Shown piece by piece: positions 27,212-35,696 of a stretch of 64,000 nucleotides of DNA. The DNA lies in NCBI RefSeq assembly GCF_024519315.1, contig NZ_JANIIC010000008.1, positions 62,001-126,000 on the forward strand, written 5' to 3'. This stretch comes from Streptomyces malaysiensis subsp. samsunensis. GTDB lineage: Bacteria; Actinomycetota; Actinomycetes; Streptomycetales; Streptomycetaceae. The translations under genes were made by a program, and so were the position numbers. A model generated the notes under the pieces. The model was not told where the DNA came from. It saw only the letters and a program-made list of their open reading frames with translations, and searched no databases. Positions within the stretch are counted from its first letter, which is position 1. Each line of letters starts with the position of its first letter.

Positions 27212-29874
27212 CGGGCTGCCTCCATGGTGTCGTTGGCGTGCGGAGCGGGATCGAGGCCCAGCAGCATGCGCACGGTCGATACGACGGCCGCCGCGCGGTC
27301 CGGGTCCAGCCCGGGGCCGAAACCGGGTGCGGCGGGGGCGCCTTGGCCGCCGGTGGGCCCGTCGACCGAGGGGCCCCGGCGGACCAGCTCGCCCAGGGTG
27401 CGGCGCACACCCGTGTCGTACGCGGAGAAGGTGCGCCGCAGCAGGGGCAGCACATCGGTGAACGCCTCGGCGGGAACGGAGATCAGCCAGCGGTCCACCA
27501 GGCCGAGCAGCCGCTCGTCGTGGACCAGCAGCATGCCGCCGCCCGCACCGCCGCCGATGAACCCCTCGATCCAGGAGGCCGCTTCGGGCGGCTGGGTGCC
27601 GGGCGAGAGCGCGAGCCCCATCAGCCGGGCCGCCTCGTCCTCGGCGAGCCGGCCGTCGTCCAGCAGCAGCCGCGCGGCGCGGCCCCGGATCAGCCCGGGG
27701 GTGGCGGGGGTGCCATCGCGCCCGGCGAGGGAGCGCAGCATGGCCGCCCAGCGGGCCCGCAGTCCGTCGGCGGCGCCGGGCCCGGCGGATCGCGTCTCCG
27801 CCGGCCGTGCGCCGGTTTGCGTGTGTGGCCGCCCCTCCGTCCCGGTCTCCGTCTCCGCCCCTGCCCCCGTCGCCGCTGCCCCGGTCTCCGTCGCTGTCTC
27901 CGACAGCAGCCCGATCGCCCGGTGCACGGCCTCCATATGGCGACGCATCTCGGCGGCGCCGTCGGCGTCGAGGCCGACGCAGGCGGGCGGCAGCCCGACC
28001 AGGATCCGCTCGGTCAGCCCCACCGCGACCTCGCCGAGCGCGGCGGTGTCGGTGCCCCGTACGTCGCCGTAGCGCACCGAGCGCACCAGGGCGGGCAGGG
28101 CCTGGGCGAGATGGCCGACGTCCGCGTCGAGCGCGGCACGGTCGGCGAGCGAGCGCATCACGACGGGAAGGGCCCCGGAGAGCCCCGCGAGCAGACAGCG
28201 CTCGGCCAGCTCGGTGACCTCGGCGAGCCCCTTGGCGCTCCGGGCCTCGGTCTCCGCCTTGGCGGTGGCCGCCGACAGCACCGTGGTGCCCCACACCCCC
28301 GCCTCGGCGACGCGCACCGACAGCTCCGGCTCCCACCGCAGCCGCCAGGTCTCCCGGAAGGTGCCCGTGCTGCCGCGGGAGACGGCCGGGGTGCCCCAGT
28401 CGACGCCCAGCAGCCGCAGCCGGTGCAGCAGCCGGCTGCGCCCGGCGTCGGTCTCCTTGCGCAGGTCCAGCTCCTGCTCGCGCTCCAGCGCCTCGGGCTT
28501 GAGCCGCAGCGAGCGCTGCGTGCGTGTCAGATCGCGCTGAAGCGGCACCGCCGGGGCCGTCTCGGGCACTTCGCCCAGGACGTCGCCGACCACCAGCCGG
28601 TCCCGCACCAGCGCGATCGGCACATCGGAGCCCTCGCACATCACCGCTCTGACGGCGTCGAGGGTCTCAGCGAGCCCGGCGAGCGGACGCCCGCGCATGG
28701 CGGCCAGGGTTTCGGCGAGCCTTACGGCCTCGATGACATGGGCCGAGGAGACCGAGAAGTCCTCGGCCCGCAGCAGCCCGGCGACCTTGGTGAGCCAGCG
28801 CTCGACGGGCCGGTCCTGGGCGTGGAAGAGATGGTCGTACCAGCCCGGTGAGGTGATGCCCGCCCCGTATCCGCTGTGCCGCGCCAGCCGCCGGTGCGTC
28901 CAGGGCACCCAACTGATCTCGGTCTTGACCTTGGGCAGCCCCTTGAGGAGCTTGCGGTCCGCCGTCACGCTGGTCCGCTCCCCCAGCGCCGGTACGTGCC
29001 AGGCCCCACAGACGACGGCGACCTCGTCGTCCCCGAACTCCCGCCGCGCCTCGCGCAGCCGCAGCCGCATATGGGCCTCGCGCACGGCGTCGTCCTCGTG
29101 CCCGCCATGCCCGTACTCGGCGCGCAGCGCCGCCATGGCCTCCGCCACGGCCGTGAACGCCTCCGTACCGCCGGTGCCGCGGTGCTCGATGACGTCCTCC
29201 CACCAGCGCTCCGGATCGTCGTATCCGGCCGCCTCAGCGAGGACGGACAGCGGATCGACGCGCAGCCGCTCGGCGGAACGGGCGGCCGGAGCGGCCGGAG
29301 CACCCTGGCCGCCCGGATCCGCCGGGGCGCCCGGATCCGCCGGACCGCGCGGGTCGGCCTGGTCGCCCAGGTTCGCCTGATCTCCCGGGGCCGCCGGATC
29401 GCCCGGTGTGGGAGCACCAGCCGGGGCAGACGCGACCGCCGGGGCAGGCTCAGCTGCCGGATCGGGCGGGACCGCCGGGGCGGGCGGACCGGTCGGGGCG
29501 GGCTCGGCCGCCCGGGTCTCCTTCGCCGACATGGCCAGCGAGTTGGCCGCCGGGAGGTCGATGAACCGTACGGGCACCTCGTGGGCCAGCGCCCACTGGA
29601 TGGCCGCCCACTCCGGGGAGAACCCGGCCAGCGGCCAGAATCCGGCGCGCCCCGGGTCGTCCGCGGCGTGGGCGAGCAGCGCGACGGGCGGGCGCATGTC
29701 CTTCTCGGCGGCGAGCCGCACGATCGCGTCCGCCTCCGGCGGCCCCTCGATCAGCACCACCCGAGGCGCACGCGCCTCCAGCGCAGCCCGCACCGCTCGC
29801 GCCGACCCTGGTCCGTGGTGGCGCACCCCCAGCAGCAGCGGGCCCGCGGCCCGCGCCTTCGGGGCGCCCGTCAT
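27208..29874 (-). CDS. DUF5682 family protein (YehM-like)
   Basis: 888 aa. Family hallmarks at the start: LLLGVRHHGPGSARAVRAAL, then VVLIEGPPEADAIVRLA, VRFIDLPAANSL, and VVCGAWHVPAL around residue 290. The N-terminal part recalls the ChaN/EreA-like fold. Residues ~130-200 are a long low-complexity insert (repeats of DPxxPADPG). The rest is helical, rich in Arg/Leu/Glu. ATG 29874 overlaps the MoxR stop (ATGA), so MoxR, DUF5682 and VWA are translated as a coupled trio. Catalytic activity is unknown. Confidence 0.82.
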   Translation of the reverse strand: MTGAPKARAAGPLLLGVRHHGPGSARAVRAALEARAPRVVLIEGPPEADAIVRLAAEKDMRPPVALLAHAADDPGRAGFWPLAGFSPEWAAIQWALAHEVPVRFIDLPAANSLAMSAKETRAAEPAPTGPPAPAVPPDPAAEPAPAVASAPAGAPTPGDPAAPGDQANLGDQADPRGPADPGAPADPGGQGAPAAPAARSAERLRVDPLSVLAEAAGYDDPERWWEDVIEHRGTGGTEAFTAVAEAMAALRAEYGHGGHEDDAVREAHMRLRLREARREFGDDEVAVVCGAWHVPALGERTSVTADRKLLKGLPKVKTEISWVPWTHRRLARHSGYGAGITSPGWYDHLFHAQDRPVERWLTKVAGLLRAEDFSVSSAHVIEAVRLAETLAAMRGRPLAGLAETLDAVRAVMCEGSDVPIALVRDRLVVGDVLGEVPETAPAVPLQRDLTRTQRSLRLKPEALEREQELDLRKETDAGRSRLLHRLRLLGVDWGTPAVSRGSTGTFRETWRLRWEPELSVRVAEAGVWGTTVLSAATAKAETEARSAKGLAEVTELAERCLLAGLSGALPVVMRSLADRAALDADVGHLAQALPALVRSVRYGDVRGTDTAALGEVAVGLTERILVGLPPACVGLDADGAAEMRRHMEAVHRAIGLLSETATETGAAATGAGAETETGTEGRPHTQTGARPAETRSAGPGAADGLRARWAAMLRSLAGRDGTPATPGLIRGRAARLLLDDGRLAEDEAARLMGLALSPGTQPPEAASWIEGFIGGGAGGGMLLVHDERLLGLVDRWLISVPAEAFTDVLPLLRRTFSAYDTGVRRTLGELVRRGPSVDGPTGGQGAPAAPGFGPGLDPDRAAAVVSTVRMLLGLDPAPHANDTMEAAR

Positions 29875-31016
29875 GCGGTCACCTCTCGGCACGCGCGGTA
29901 GAAGTCCTTCCAGCCGTCGCGCTCGCGAACCACCGTCTCCAGGTACTCCTGCCAGATGACGCGGTCGGCCGCCGGATCGCGGACGACCGCGCCCAGGATG
30001 CCCGCGGCCACATCGCCCGCCCTCAGCACGCCGTCGCCGAAGTGGGCGGCGAGGGCGAGGCCACTGGTGACCACGGAGATGGCCTCGGCCGTCGACAGCG
30101 TGCCCGAGGGCGACTTCAGCTTCGTACGGCCGTCGCCGGTCACCCCGTCGCGCAGCTCGCGGAAGACCGTGACCACGCGGCGGATCTCCTCGACGCCCTC
30201 AGGGACCTCAGGGAGCTCCAGCGAGCGGCCGATCTGGGCGACGCGGCGCGAGACGATGTCGACCTCGTCGTCCGGGGTCGCGGGCAGCGGCAGCACGACC
30301 GTGTTGAAGCGGCGGCGCAGAGCGCTGGAGAGTTCATTGACCCCGCGGTCGCGGTCGTTGGCGGTCGCGATCAGATTGAAGCCGCGGACCGCCTGGACCT
30401 CTGCCCCCAGCTCCGGGATCGGCAGCGTCTTCTCGGACAGGATGGTGATCAGTGTGTCCTGCACATCGGCCGGGATGCGCGTCAGCTCCTCCACGCGCGC
30501 GGTCATGCCGTCCGCCATCGCGCGCATCACCGGGCTCGGCACGAGCGCGTCGCGGCTCGGGCCGTGGGCGAGGAGCTGGGCGTAGTTCCACCCGTATCGG
30601 ATGGCCTCCTCGGGCGTGCCGGCGGTGCCCTGGACGAGCAGTGTCGAATCACCGCTGACCGCGGCGGCCAGATGCTCGGAGACCCATGTCTTGGCGGTGC
30701 CTGGCACGCCGAGCAGCAGCAGGGCGCGGTCGGTGGCGAGGGTGGTGACGGCGACCTCGACGATGCGGCGCGGGCCCACGTACTTGGGTGTGATCACGGT
30801 GCCGTCGGGCAGCGTGCCGCCGAGCAGATAGGTGGCGACCGCCCACGGCGACAGCCGCCATCGCGCGGGACGGGGGCGGTCGTCGGCCGCGGCGAGCGCG
30901 CTCAGCTCGGCGGCGAAGGCGTCCTCCGCATGTGGACGCAGCGCTTCCGCGGCTCCGGCGGTCTCTGCCGACCCGCTCATATCGGTGGATTCGGTTCCGG
31001 GCACAGTGACGGTCAC
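29871..31016 (-). CDS. MoxR-family AAA+ ATPase (YehL-like)
   Basis: 381 aa. GTG at 31016 close to GGGGGAG; GTG 31004 is a possible alternative. The P-loop reads GVPGTAKTW, with Ala where most MoxR proteins have Gly; the Walker B position reads ARVEELTRIP (Glu-Glu rather than Asp-Glu); sensor 1 is LIATANDRDRGV; the Arg finger region is LRRRFNTVVLPLP. It would drive ATP-dependent remodelling together with the VWA and DUF5682 proteins. Transcribed divergently from the SWIM gene from a PafBC-type promoter (31065-31087). Confidence 0.88.
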   Translation of the reverse strand: MTVTVPGTESTDMSGSAETAGAAEALRPHAEDAFAAELSALAAADDRPRPARWRLSPWAVATYLLGGTLPDGTVITPKYVGPRRIVEVAVTTLATDRALLLLGVPGTAKTWVSEHLAAAVSGDSTLLVQGTAGTPEEAIRYGWNYAQLLAHGPSRDALVPSPVMRAMADGMTARVEELTRIPADVQDTLITILSEKTLPIPELGAEVQAVRGFNLIATANDRDRGVNELSSALRRRFNTVVLPLPATPDDEVDIVSRRVAQIGRSLELPEVPEGVEEIRRVVTVFRELRDGVTGDGRTKLKSPSGTLSTAEAISVVTSGLALAAHFGDGVLRAGDVAAGILGAVVRDPAADRVIWQEYLETVVRERDGWKDFYRACREVTA

Positions 31017-31064
31017 AGCTCCCCCACGACTCGTTTTCTCGTTCCGTTTCCGGACGCGTGAACC

Positions 31065-31087
31065 ACACTGCACCACCCCACTGACAA
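31065..31087 (-). promoter_or_regulatory. PafBC-type (RecA-independent DNA damage) promoter of the MoxR arm
   Basis: On the minus strand: TTGTCAGTG, 8 bases, CAGTGT. The first block is a perfect match to the TTGTCRGTG-N8-TAnnnT consensus known from mycobacteria; the -10 has C instead of T at its first base. It is half of a perfect 11-base inverted repeat shared with the SWIM promoter. Confidence 0.65.
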
Positions 31088-31123
31088 CCGGGCCCCGGTC
31101 GGAAAACGCCCAGGTCAGGGCGA

Positions 31124-31146
31124 TTGTCAGTGGGTGCCCGTACCGT
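31124..31146 (+). promoter_or_regulatory. PafBC-type promoter of the SWIM arm
   Basis: TTGTCAGTG (31124-31132), 8 bases, TACCGT (31141-31146): a perfect match to TTGTCRGTG-N8-TAnnnT. The -10 ends 7 bases before the ATG at 31154, so the transcript should be leaderless, in line with the absence of a ribosome site. Confidence 0.72.
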
Positions 31147-31153
31147 CGCAGAC

Positions 31154-32620
31154 ATGAATCCGCAGGGGGAACGCTGGACGGCGGAGCAGGTGCTGGCCCT
31201 GGCTCCTGACGCCGCGTCACGCACAGCGGGCAGCAAGCTCGCCGTGACCGGCAAGTGGTCGGGCGCGGGCGCGCTCGGGCGGGCGGTGTGGGGGCTGTGC
31301 GCGGGCAGCGGCAGCAAGCCGTACCAGACCGTCGTCGATCTGAACGGGCCCGGTTATCGGTGCAGTTGCCCGAGCCGGAAGTTCCCGTGCAAGCACGCGC
31401 TGAGCCTGCTGTTGCGGTGGGCTTCCGGCGAGGGGGGCGTGCCCGCGAGCGAGGAGCCGCCGGAGTGGGCCGAGCAGTGGCTCGGCGGCCGGCGGGAGCG
31501 GGCCGCGAAGCTCGCCGCCGCGGCCCGGGATGGGGGCCCGGGCCGCGGCGGTGAGACGAGGGAAGACGCGGGGAGAGGGGGGAGCGCGGGCGCGGCCGAT
31601 CCGGAGGCGGCGCGCCGCCGCGCCGAGCGGCGGGCCCAGCGCATCGCCGCGGGCGCCACGGAGTTGGAGCGGCGCCTCGCCGATCTGCTCCGCGACGGTC
31701 TGGCCGCCGCCGACCGCGCCGGGTATGGGGCGTGGGACGAGACGGCCGCGCGGATGGTCGACGCCCAGGCCCCGGGTCTCGAGACACGGGTGCGGGAGCT
31801 GGCGGCGATTCCGTCGTCCGGTCCGGGGTGGCCCGCCCGGCTGCTGGAGGAATGCGCGCTGGCGCACCTGCTCAACCAGGGCTTCCTCCACCTGGAGCGG
31901 CTCCCGGAGAAGCTGGCCGCCACCACGCGCACCCGCGTGGGCCTCGCCACTCCGTTGGCCGAGCTGCTGGCGGCCGAGGAGGCGATCCGGGACCGCTGGC
32001 TGGTTCTGGGCCGCCAGGACGGCACGGACGGCAGGCTGACCACCCGCAGGATCTGGCTGCGGGGCGAGCGCACGCACCGTATGGCGCTGCTGCTCTCGTT
32101 CAGCGCCCCCGGCCAGTCGCCCGAGCTCGCGCTGCCCACCGGCCTGGTGCTCGACGCCGACCTCACGTATTACCCGGCGGCCCGGCCCCTGCGTGCCGCG
32201 ATCGGCACCCGGCACGGGGAGGCGCCGCAGGACCCGTCTCCAGCTCCGCCCCCGGCCTCGGAGGGGTGCGATGCGCCCCGGGCCCCCGAGGGATGCGATG
32301 TCGATACCGCGCTCGCGGCCTATGGAGCGGCGCTCGGGGAGGATCCATGGCTGGACGGCTGGCCGGTCGTGCTCGCCGATGTGGTGCCGGTCCCGGGGGA
32401 GGACGGATGGCAGCTGGCGGATGAGCGGAGCGGCTCGGCGCTGCCCGTCGATCCGCGCTGCGCGGGGCGCACCGATCTATGGCAGCTGATGGCGATATCC
32501 GGCGGTGGCCCGGTCACCGTCTTCGGCGAGTGCGGCCATCGCGGCTTCTCGCCCATCACCGCCTGGGATCCGACCCCCGTCCCGCTCATCGGCGCAGCAG
32601 CGCAGGGAGGCACCCGTTGA
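31154..32620 (+). CDS. SWIM zinc-finger protein (YehQ-like)
   Basis: 488 aa. The SWIM finger CSCPSRKFPCKH (C-x-C-x(6)-C-x-H) lies at residues ~75-90 after a small N-terminal domain (GWT/AEQVLALAPDAAS, SGSKPYQTVVDLNGPGYRC partly quoted). The remainder is helical with Arg/Ala-rich stretches and a C-terminal DLWQLMAISGGGPVTVFGEC segment. SWIM fingers bind DNA or protein. ATG 31154 has no ribosome site but sits 7 bases after a -10 box, so leaderless translation is likely. It overlaps the next gene and belongs to the five-gene module with the divergent MoxR arm. Confidence 0.87.
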   Translation: MNPQGERWTAEQVLALAPDAASRTAGSKLAVTGKWSGAGALGRAVWGLCAGSGSKPYQTVVDLNGPGYRCSCPSRKFPCKHALSLLLRWASGEGGVPASEEPPEWAEQWLGGRRERAAKLAAAARDGGPGRGGETREDAGRGGSAGAADPEAARRRAERRAQRIAAGATELERRLADLLRDGLAAADRAGYGAWDETAARMVDAQAPGLETRVRELAAIPSSGPGWPARLLEECALAHLLNQGFLHLERLPEKLAATTRTRVGLATPLAELLAAEEAIRDRWLVLGRQDGTDGRLTTRRIWLRGERTHRMALLLSFSAPGQSPELALPTGLVLDADLTYYPAARPLRAAIGTRHGEAPQDPSPAPPPASEGCDAPRAPEGCDVDTALAAYGAALGEDPWLDGWPVVLADVVPVPGEDGWQLADERSGSALPVDPRCAGRTDLWQLMAISGGGPVTVFGECGHRGFSPITAWDPTPVPLIGAAAQGGTR

Positions 32621-34329
32621 CCAGTACGACCCCCACCACGTCCGCCCTGTCCACCACCGCCACCGCATCCACCACCTCCACCACCTCCGTCGCCTCCGTC
32701 GCCTCCGTCGCCTCCGTCGCCTCCTGGGACGATCTCGTCGCGGCCGCGCTGCTGGGCACCGAGCGGCGCACCCCGCCCGTCGCGCCGCGCCCCGGGCAGG
32801 ACGCGCCGTCCGCCCTGCTGGACGCGGCCGCGCTCAGCACCGTGCGGCGGCGGGCCGGGCTGCGGCCCGCGCCCGCCCGGCCGCTCCCTGGCCGGGCGCC
32901 CGAGGATCCGCGGCCGGCGCTGCCCACGGCCGCCCGCAGCAGGCTGGCGCTGCTGCTCGCCGACCGTTCGGCGCCGGGGCGCGGCGGTCCGCGCTCCGCG
33001 CCCGACCTCGCCGAGTTGCTGCCGCAGTGGCTCGCGCTGGCCAATCACCACGGCTATCGGGTGCCCGACGCGCTGCTCCCGGCGCTTCTGGACGCGGCCC
33101 GCGCCCGCACCGATCTGCGGCCCGAGGCGCTGACGCTCGGCGGGCCCCGCGCGCTGTGGCTGGCCCGGCTCAACCCGGACTGGAAGTTCGCGCTCCGGGG
33201 CGCGGCGGGCCGGGCTCCCACACCGCTCCCGGAGCCGTCCGACGTGGCCGCCGCCCCGGACGACGAACAGCGGCTGTGGGAGGAGGGGCTGTTCGCCGAG
33301 CGAGTGTCGCTGCTGGCGTTGGCGCGCCACCGCGACCCCGCGGCGGGGCTGGCGCTGCTCAGCGGCACCTGGTCGACCGAGCGGGCCGAGGACCGGCTGA
33401 TGTTCCTGGACTCGCTGCGCGACGATCTCTCCCCGTCCGATGAGCCGTTCCTCGAACAGGCGCTGTCCGACCGCAGCCGGAACGTCCGGGCGACCGCCGC
33501 CGAGCTGCTCTCCGCCCTCCCCGGCTCCGCGCTCGCCGCACGCATGGCCGAGCGGTCGCGGGGCTGTGTGGCGCTGACCACCGACGAGCCGACCGCCGGG
33601 GAGCGGATAGCCGTCCGGCCGCCGGACGAATGCGACAGCGGAATGCAGCGCGACGGCATCGTGGCCAAGCCGCCCTCCGGCCGGGGGAAGCGGTCGTGGT
33701 GGCTGAGCCAGTTGGTGGAGGCGACCCCGCTGGACCGCTGGAGCGAATGGTTCGGCGGACGCACTCCCGCCGAGATCGTGGCGCTGCCCGTCACGGACGG
33801 CTGGCAGGCGGATCTGCACGCGGCCTGGTGCCGGGCCGCGGTGCGGCAGCGCAGCGCCGAGTGGTGCCGTGCGCTGCTCGGCACCCCGGCGGTCGCGCCG
33901 GTCACCGCGGGCGAGGCGGCCCCGGCCGCCTGGCGGGACCCGGCGAAGCTGCTGTCCGCGCTGCCCGCTCGGGAACGGGCGGAGTGGGTGGCCGAGTTCA
34001 TCGCGTCCCACGGGCTGTCCGACGCCTTCCGGCTGCTCGGGGTGTGCACGGTGCCCTGGGCCGAGCCGCTGGGCCGTGCCGTCGTGGACGCCCTGGACAT
34101 CGCACGCGACGCGGGCAGCTACCCCTGGAGCTTCAGCGGCGTCATGGGCCTGGCCGAGCGCTGTCTGGACCCGTCACAAGCGGACCGCCTCGAAGTGCTG
34201 ACGGCGATACCGGACGAAACGGAGGGGGCCGCGCCGGGGGCCGGAGGCTACTGGGCGGAGGCGTTCCAGCGGCTGGTGGGCACCCTCCGCCTGAGAGCAG
34301 CCATGCAAGCGGAACTCGCCCCAGCGTGA
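32617..34329 (+). CDS. DUF5691 family protein
   Basis: 570 aa, starting at TTG 32617 with GGGAGG 6-7 bases upstream; the TTGA overlaps the SWIM stop, so the two are coupled. The first ~35 residues are Ser/Thr-rich and include four VAS repeats encoded by 9-base units (32690-32730). Then WDDLVAAALLGTERRTPP and HEAT-like helical repeats (LLAERVSLLALARHRDPAAG, LSDRSRNVRATAAELLSAL, partly quoted). The HEAT-like character suggests a scaffold. Known to me only as a companion of SWIM proteins in actinobacteria. Confidence 0.83.
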   Translation: MTSTTPTTSALSTTATASTTSTTSVASVASVASVASWDDLVAAALLGTERRTPPVAPRPGQDAPSALLDAAALSTVRRRAGLRPAPARPLPGRAPEDPRPALPTAARSRLALLLADRSAPGRGGPRSAPDLAELLPQWLALANHHGYRVPDALLPALLDAARARTDLRPEALTLGGPRALWLARLNPDWKFALRGAAGRAPTPLPEPSDVAAAPDDEQRLWEEGLFAERVSLLALARHRDPAAGLALLSGTWSTERAEDRLMFLDSLRDDLSPSDEPFLEQALSDRSRNVRATAAELLSALPGSALAARMAERSRGCVALTTDEPTAGERIAVRPPDECDSGMQRDGIVAKPPSGRGKRSWWLSQLVEATPLDRWSEWFGGRTPAEIVALPVTDGWQADLHAAWCRAAVRQRSAEWCRALLGTPAVAPVTAGEAAPAAWRDPAKLLSALPARERAEWVAEFIASHGLSDAFRLLGVCTVPWAEPLGRAVVDALDIARDAGSYPWSFSGVMGLAERCLDPSQADRLEVLTAIPDETEGAAPGAGGYWAEAFQRLVGTLRLRAAMQAELAPA

Positions 34330-34388
34330 TCCCGAACGGGGTCCGGCCCGGCAGATCCCCCTGGGCCCGGCCCGCGCCTGGGCCCAGG

Positions 34389-34820
34389 GGCCCCGTCCCC
34401 TGCCGGGGTCCGGCCCGTGCTCACGTACCGGGATCGCTCCGGAGCCCCGGTCGCGCTACAGGTCCACAGGCCGAGCTCAGGCCCAGGCCGGGCTTCGGGG
34501 CACGGGCGTCGTGCTCGGCGGCGGGCCGGGCATCAGGCTCCGGAGCGGGCTCCGGCATCATGCCCCCCGGGACGAGCCCGGCCTCAGGCTCCCGCCCGAT
34601 AGTCGGCCCCGTCCCTTGCCGGGGTCCGGCCCGTGCTCACGTACCGGGATCGCTCCGGAGCCCCGGTCGCGCTACAGGTCCACAGGCCGAGCTCAGGCCC
34701 AGGCCGGGCTTCGGGGCACGGGCGTCGTGCTCGGCGGCGGGGCCGGGCATCAGGCTCCGGAGCGGGCTCCGGCATCATGCCCCCGGGGCAAGCCCGGCCT
34801 CAGGCTCCCGCCCGATAGTC
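34389..34820. repeat. Tandem duplication of a 216-base unit
   Basis: 34389-34604 and 34605-34820 are abutting copies, nearly identical (a C/T change, one G inserted, and a small change in the CCCCCCGGG run). Each opens with GGCCCCGTCCC and ends GCCCGATAGTC. The unit has short internal hairpins (GGCTCCGGAGC) but no gene. It lies between DUF5691 and icmB, which converge here. A recent slip or unequal crossover is likely. Confidence 0.85.
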
Positions 34821-34904
34821 CGATAGCCGGACCTGTCCCCTGCCATACAGCAGCGGTGCCGGGGCGTAGCCGGGCAGCGCGCCGACCGGCACTCCGACGG
34901 CAGG

Positions 34905-35315
34905 TCAGGCAGCCACCGGGCGGACGTTCTTGCGTACCCAGTCCACGATGGACGTCGTTGTCGCGCCCGGGGTGAAGATTTCGGCTACGCCCTGCTCCTT
35001 GAGCGGGGGGATGTCCGCCTCGGGGATGATCCCGCCGCCGAAGACCTTGATGTCCTCCGCCTCGCGCTCCCGCAGCAGCTCCAGCACCTTGGCGAACAGG
35101 GTCATATGGGCACCGGACAGAATGGAAAGGCCGATCGCGTCGGCGTCCTCCTGGATCGCGGTGTCGACGATCTGCTCGGGCGTCTGGTGGAGCCCGGTGT
35201 AGATGACCTCCATGCCCGCGTCGCGCAGCGCCCGCGCGATCACCTTCGCCCCGCGGTCGTGGCCGTCCAGCCCCGGCTTGGCCACCACCACACGGATCGG
35301 ACCGGTCACACCCAT
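34905..35315 (-). CDS. icmB: Isobutyryl-CoA mutase small (B12-binding) subunit
   Basis: 136 aa, ATG at 35315 with GGAGG 5 bases upstream. It is a single cobalamin-binding domain: [19 protein letters not shown] contains the D-x-H-x-x-G motif whose His ligates cobalt, followed by GLSILSGAH and [10 protein letters not shown]. Length equals that known for IcmB, which joins IcmA to interconvert isobutyryl-CoA and n-butyryl-CoA (valine catabolism, polyketide starter supply). IcmA is not in this window, as in S. coelicolor where the two subunits are unlinked. A methylmalonyl-CoA-type mutase small subunit is the alternative. Confidence 0.87.
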   Translation of the reverse strand: MGVTGPIRVVVAKPGLDGHDRGAKVIARALRDAGMEVIYTGLHQTPEQIVDTAIQEDADAIGLSILSGAHMTLFAKVLELLREREAEDIKVFGGGIIPEADIPPLKEQGVAEIFTPGATTTSIVDWVRKNVRPVAA

Positions 35316-35639
35316 CGCAGCCTCCAAGCCCTTCACACCATCCCCCGCATCGACGTGAACGAACGTTATCTCCAGCATCCCCTACCCGGCAGTTTCGCGG
35401 CGCGCAGCGAGGGGGAAATCACACGTGGGACACGTTCGCTGAAGGCCGCACCCGCACCTGCATACGCATCCGCATCCGCGCATGCCGCGCATCCGCCGCG
35501 CGGACACCGCATACGCTTCGGGCCGGCCACATCAGGGGAGCCGCAGCGGGGACCGTCGCACCGCGCAGCGCCACCGCGAGCCGCATGGCGCCGCGGTGCG
35601 GCGGGCGGTCCCGCGTCACGCGGTCACAGCGCCGATCAC
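35316..35639. other. icmB upstream region
   Basis: About 320 bases with no reliable gene. It contains short CGCATCCG-type repeats near 35465-35510 and should carry the icmB promoter on the minus strand. Confidence 0.4.
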
Positions 35640-35671
35640 CGTGTGGTGGCCGGGCATCCGGCCACCACACG
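35640..35671. terminator. Strong hairpin upstream of the decayed lipase gene
   Basis: Arms of 14 bases (CGTGTGGTGGCCGG and complement) with a GCAT tetraloop, perfect. It could end transcription in either direction or be an RNA fold in the 5' leader of the pseudogene. Confidence 0.55.
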
Positions 35672-35696
35672 ACCGAAGTCGCCCTGACCGGGACCC

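Noticed and set aside
27212..28639. N-terminal extension of the VWA gene up to 28639
   Set aside because: The extension is antisense-like Arg/Gly-rich sequence overlapping the DUF5682 gene; the ATG at 27211 overlaps the upstream stop and fits the operon.
31017..31787. N-terminal extension of the MoxR gene
   Set aside because: It would run through the divergent promoter and the SWIM gene; the extra residues are Arg/Pro-rich and unlike MoxR proteins.
34417..34818. Two nearly identical 61-codon ORFs
   Set aside because: They are the result of the 216-base duplication; composition is Arg/Pro/Gly noise and no ribosome site precedes them.
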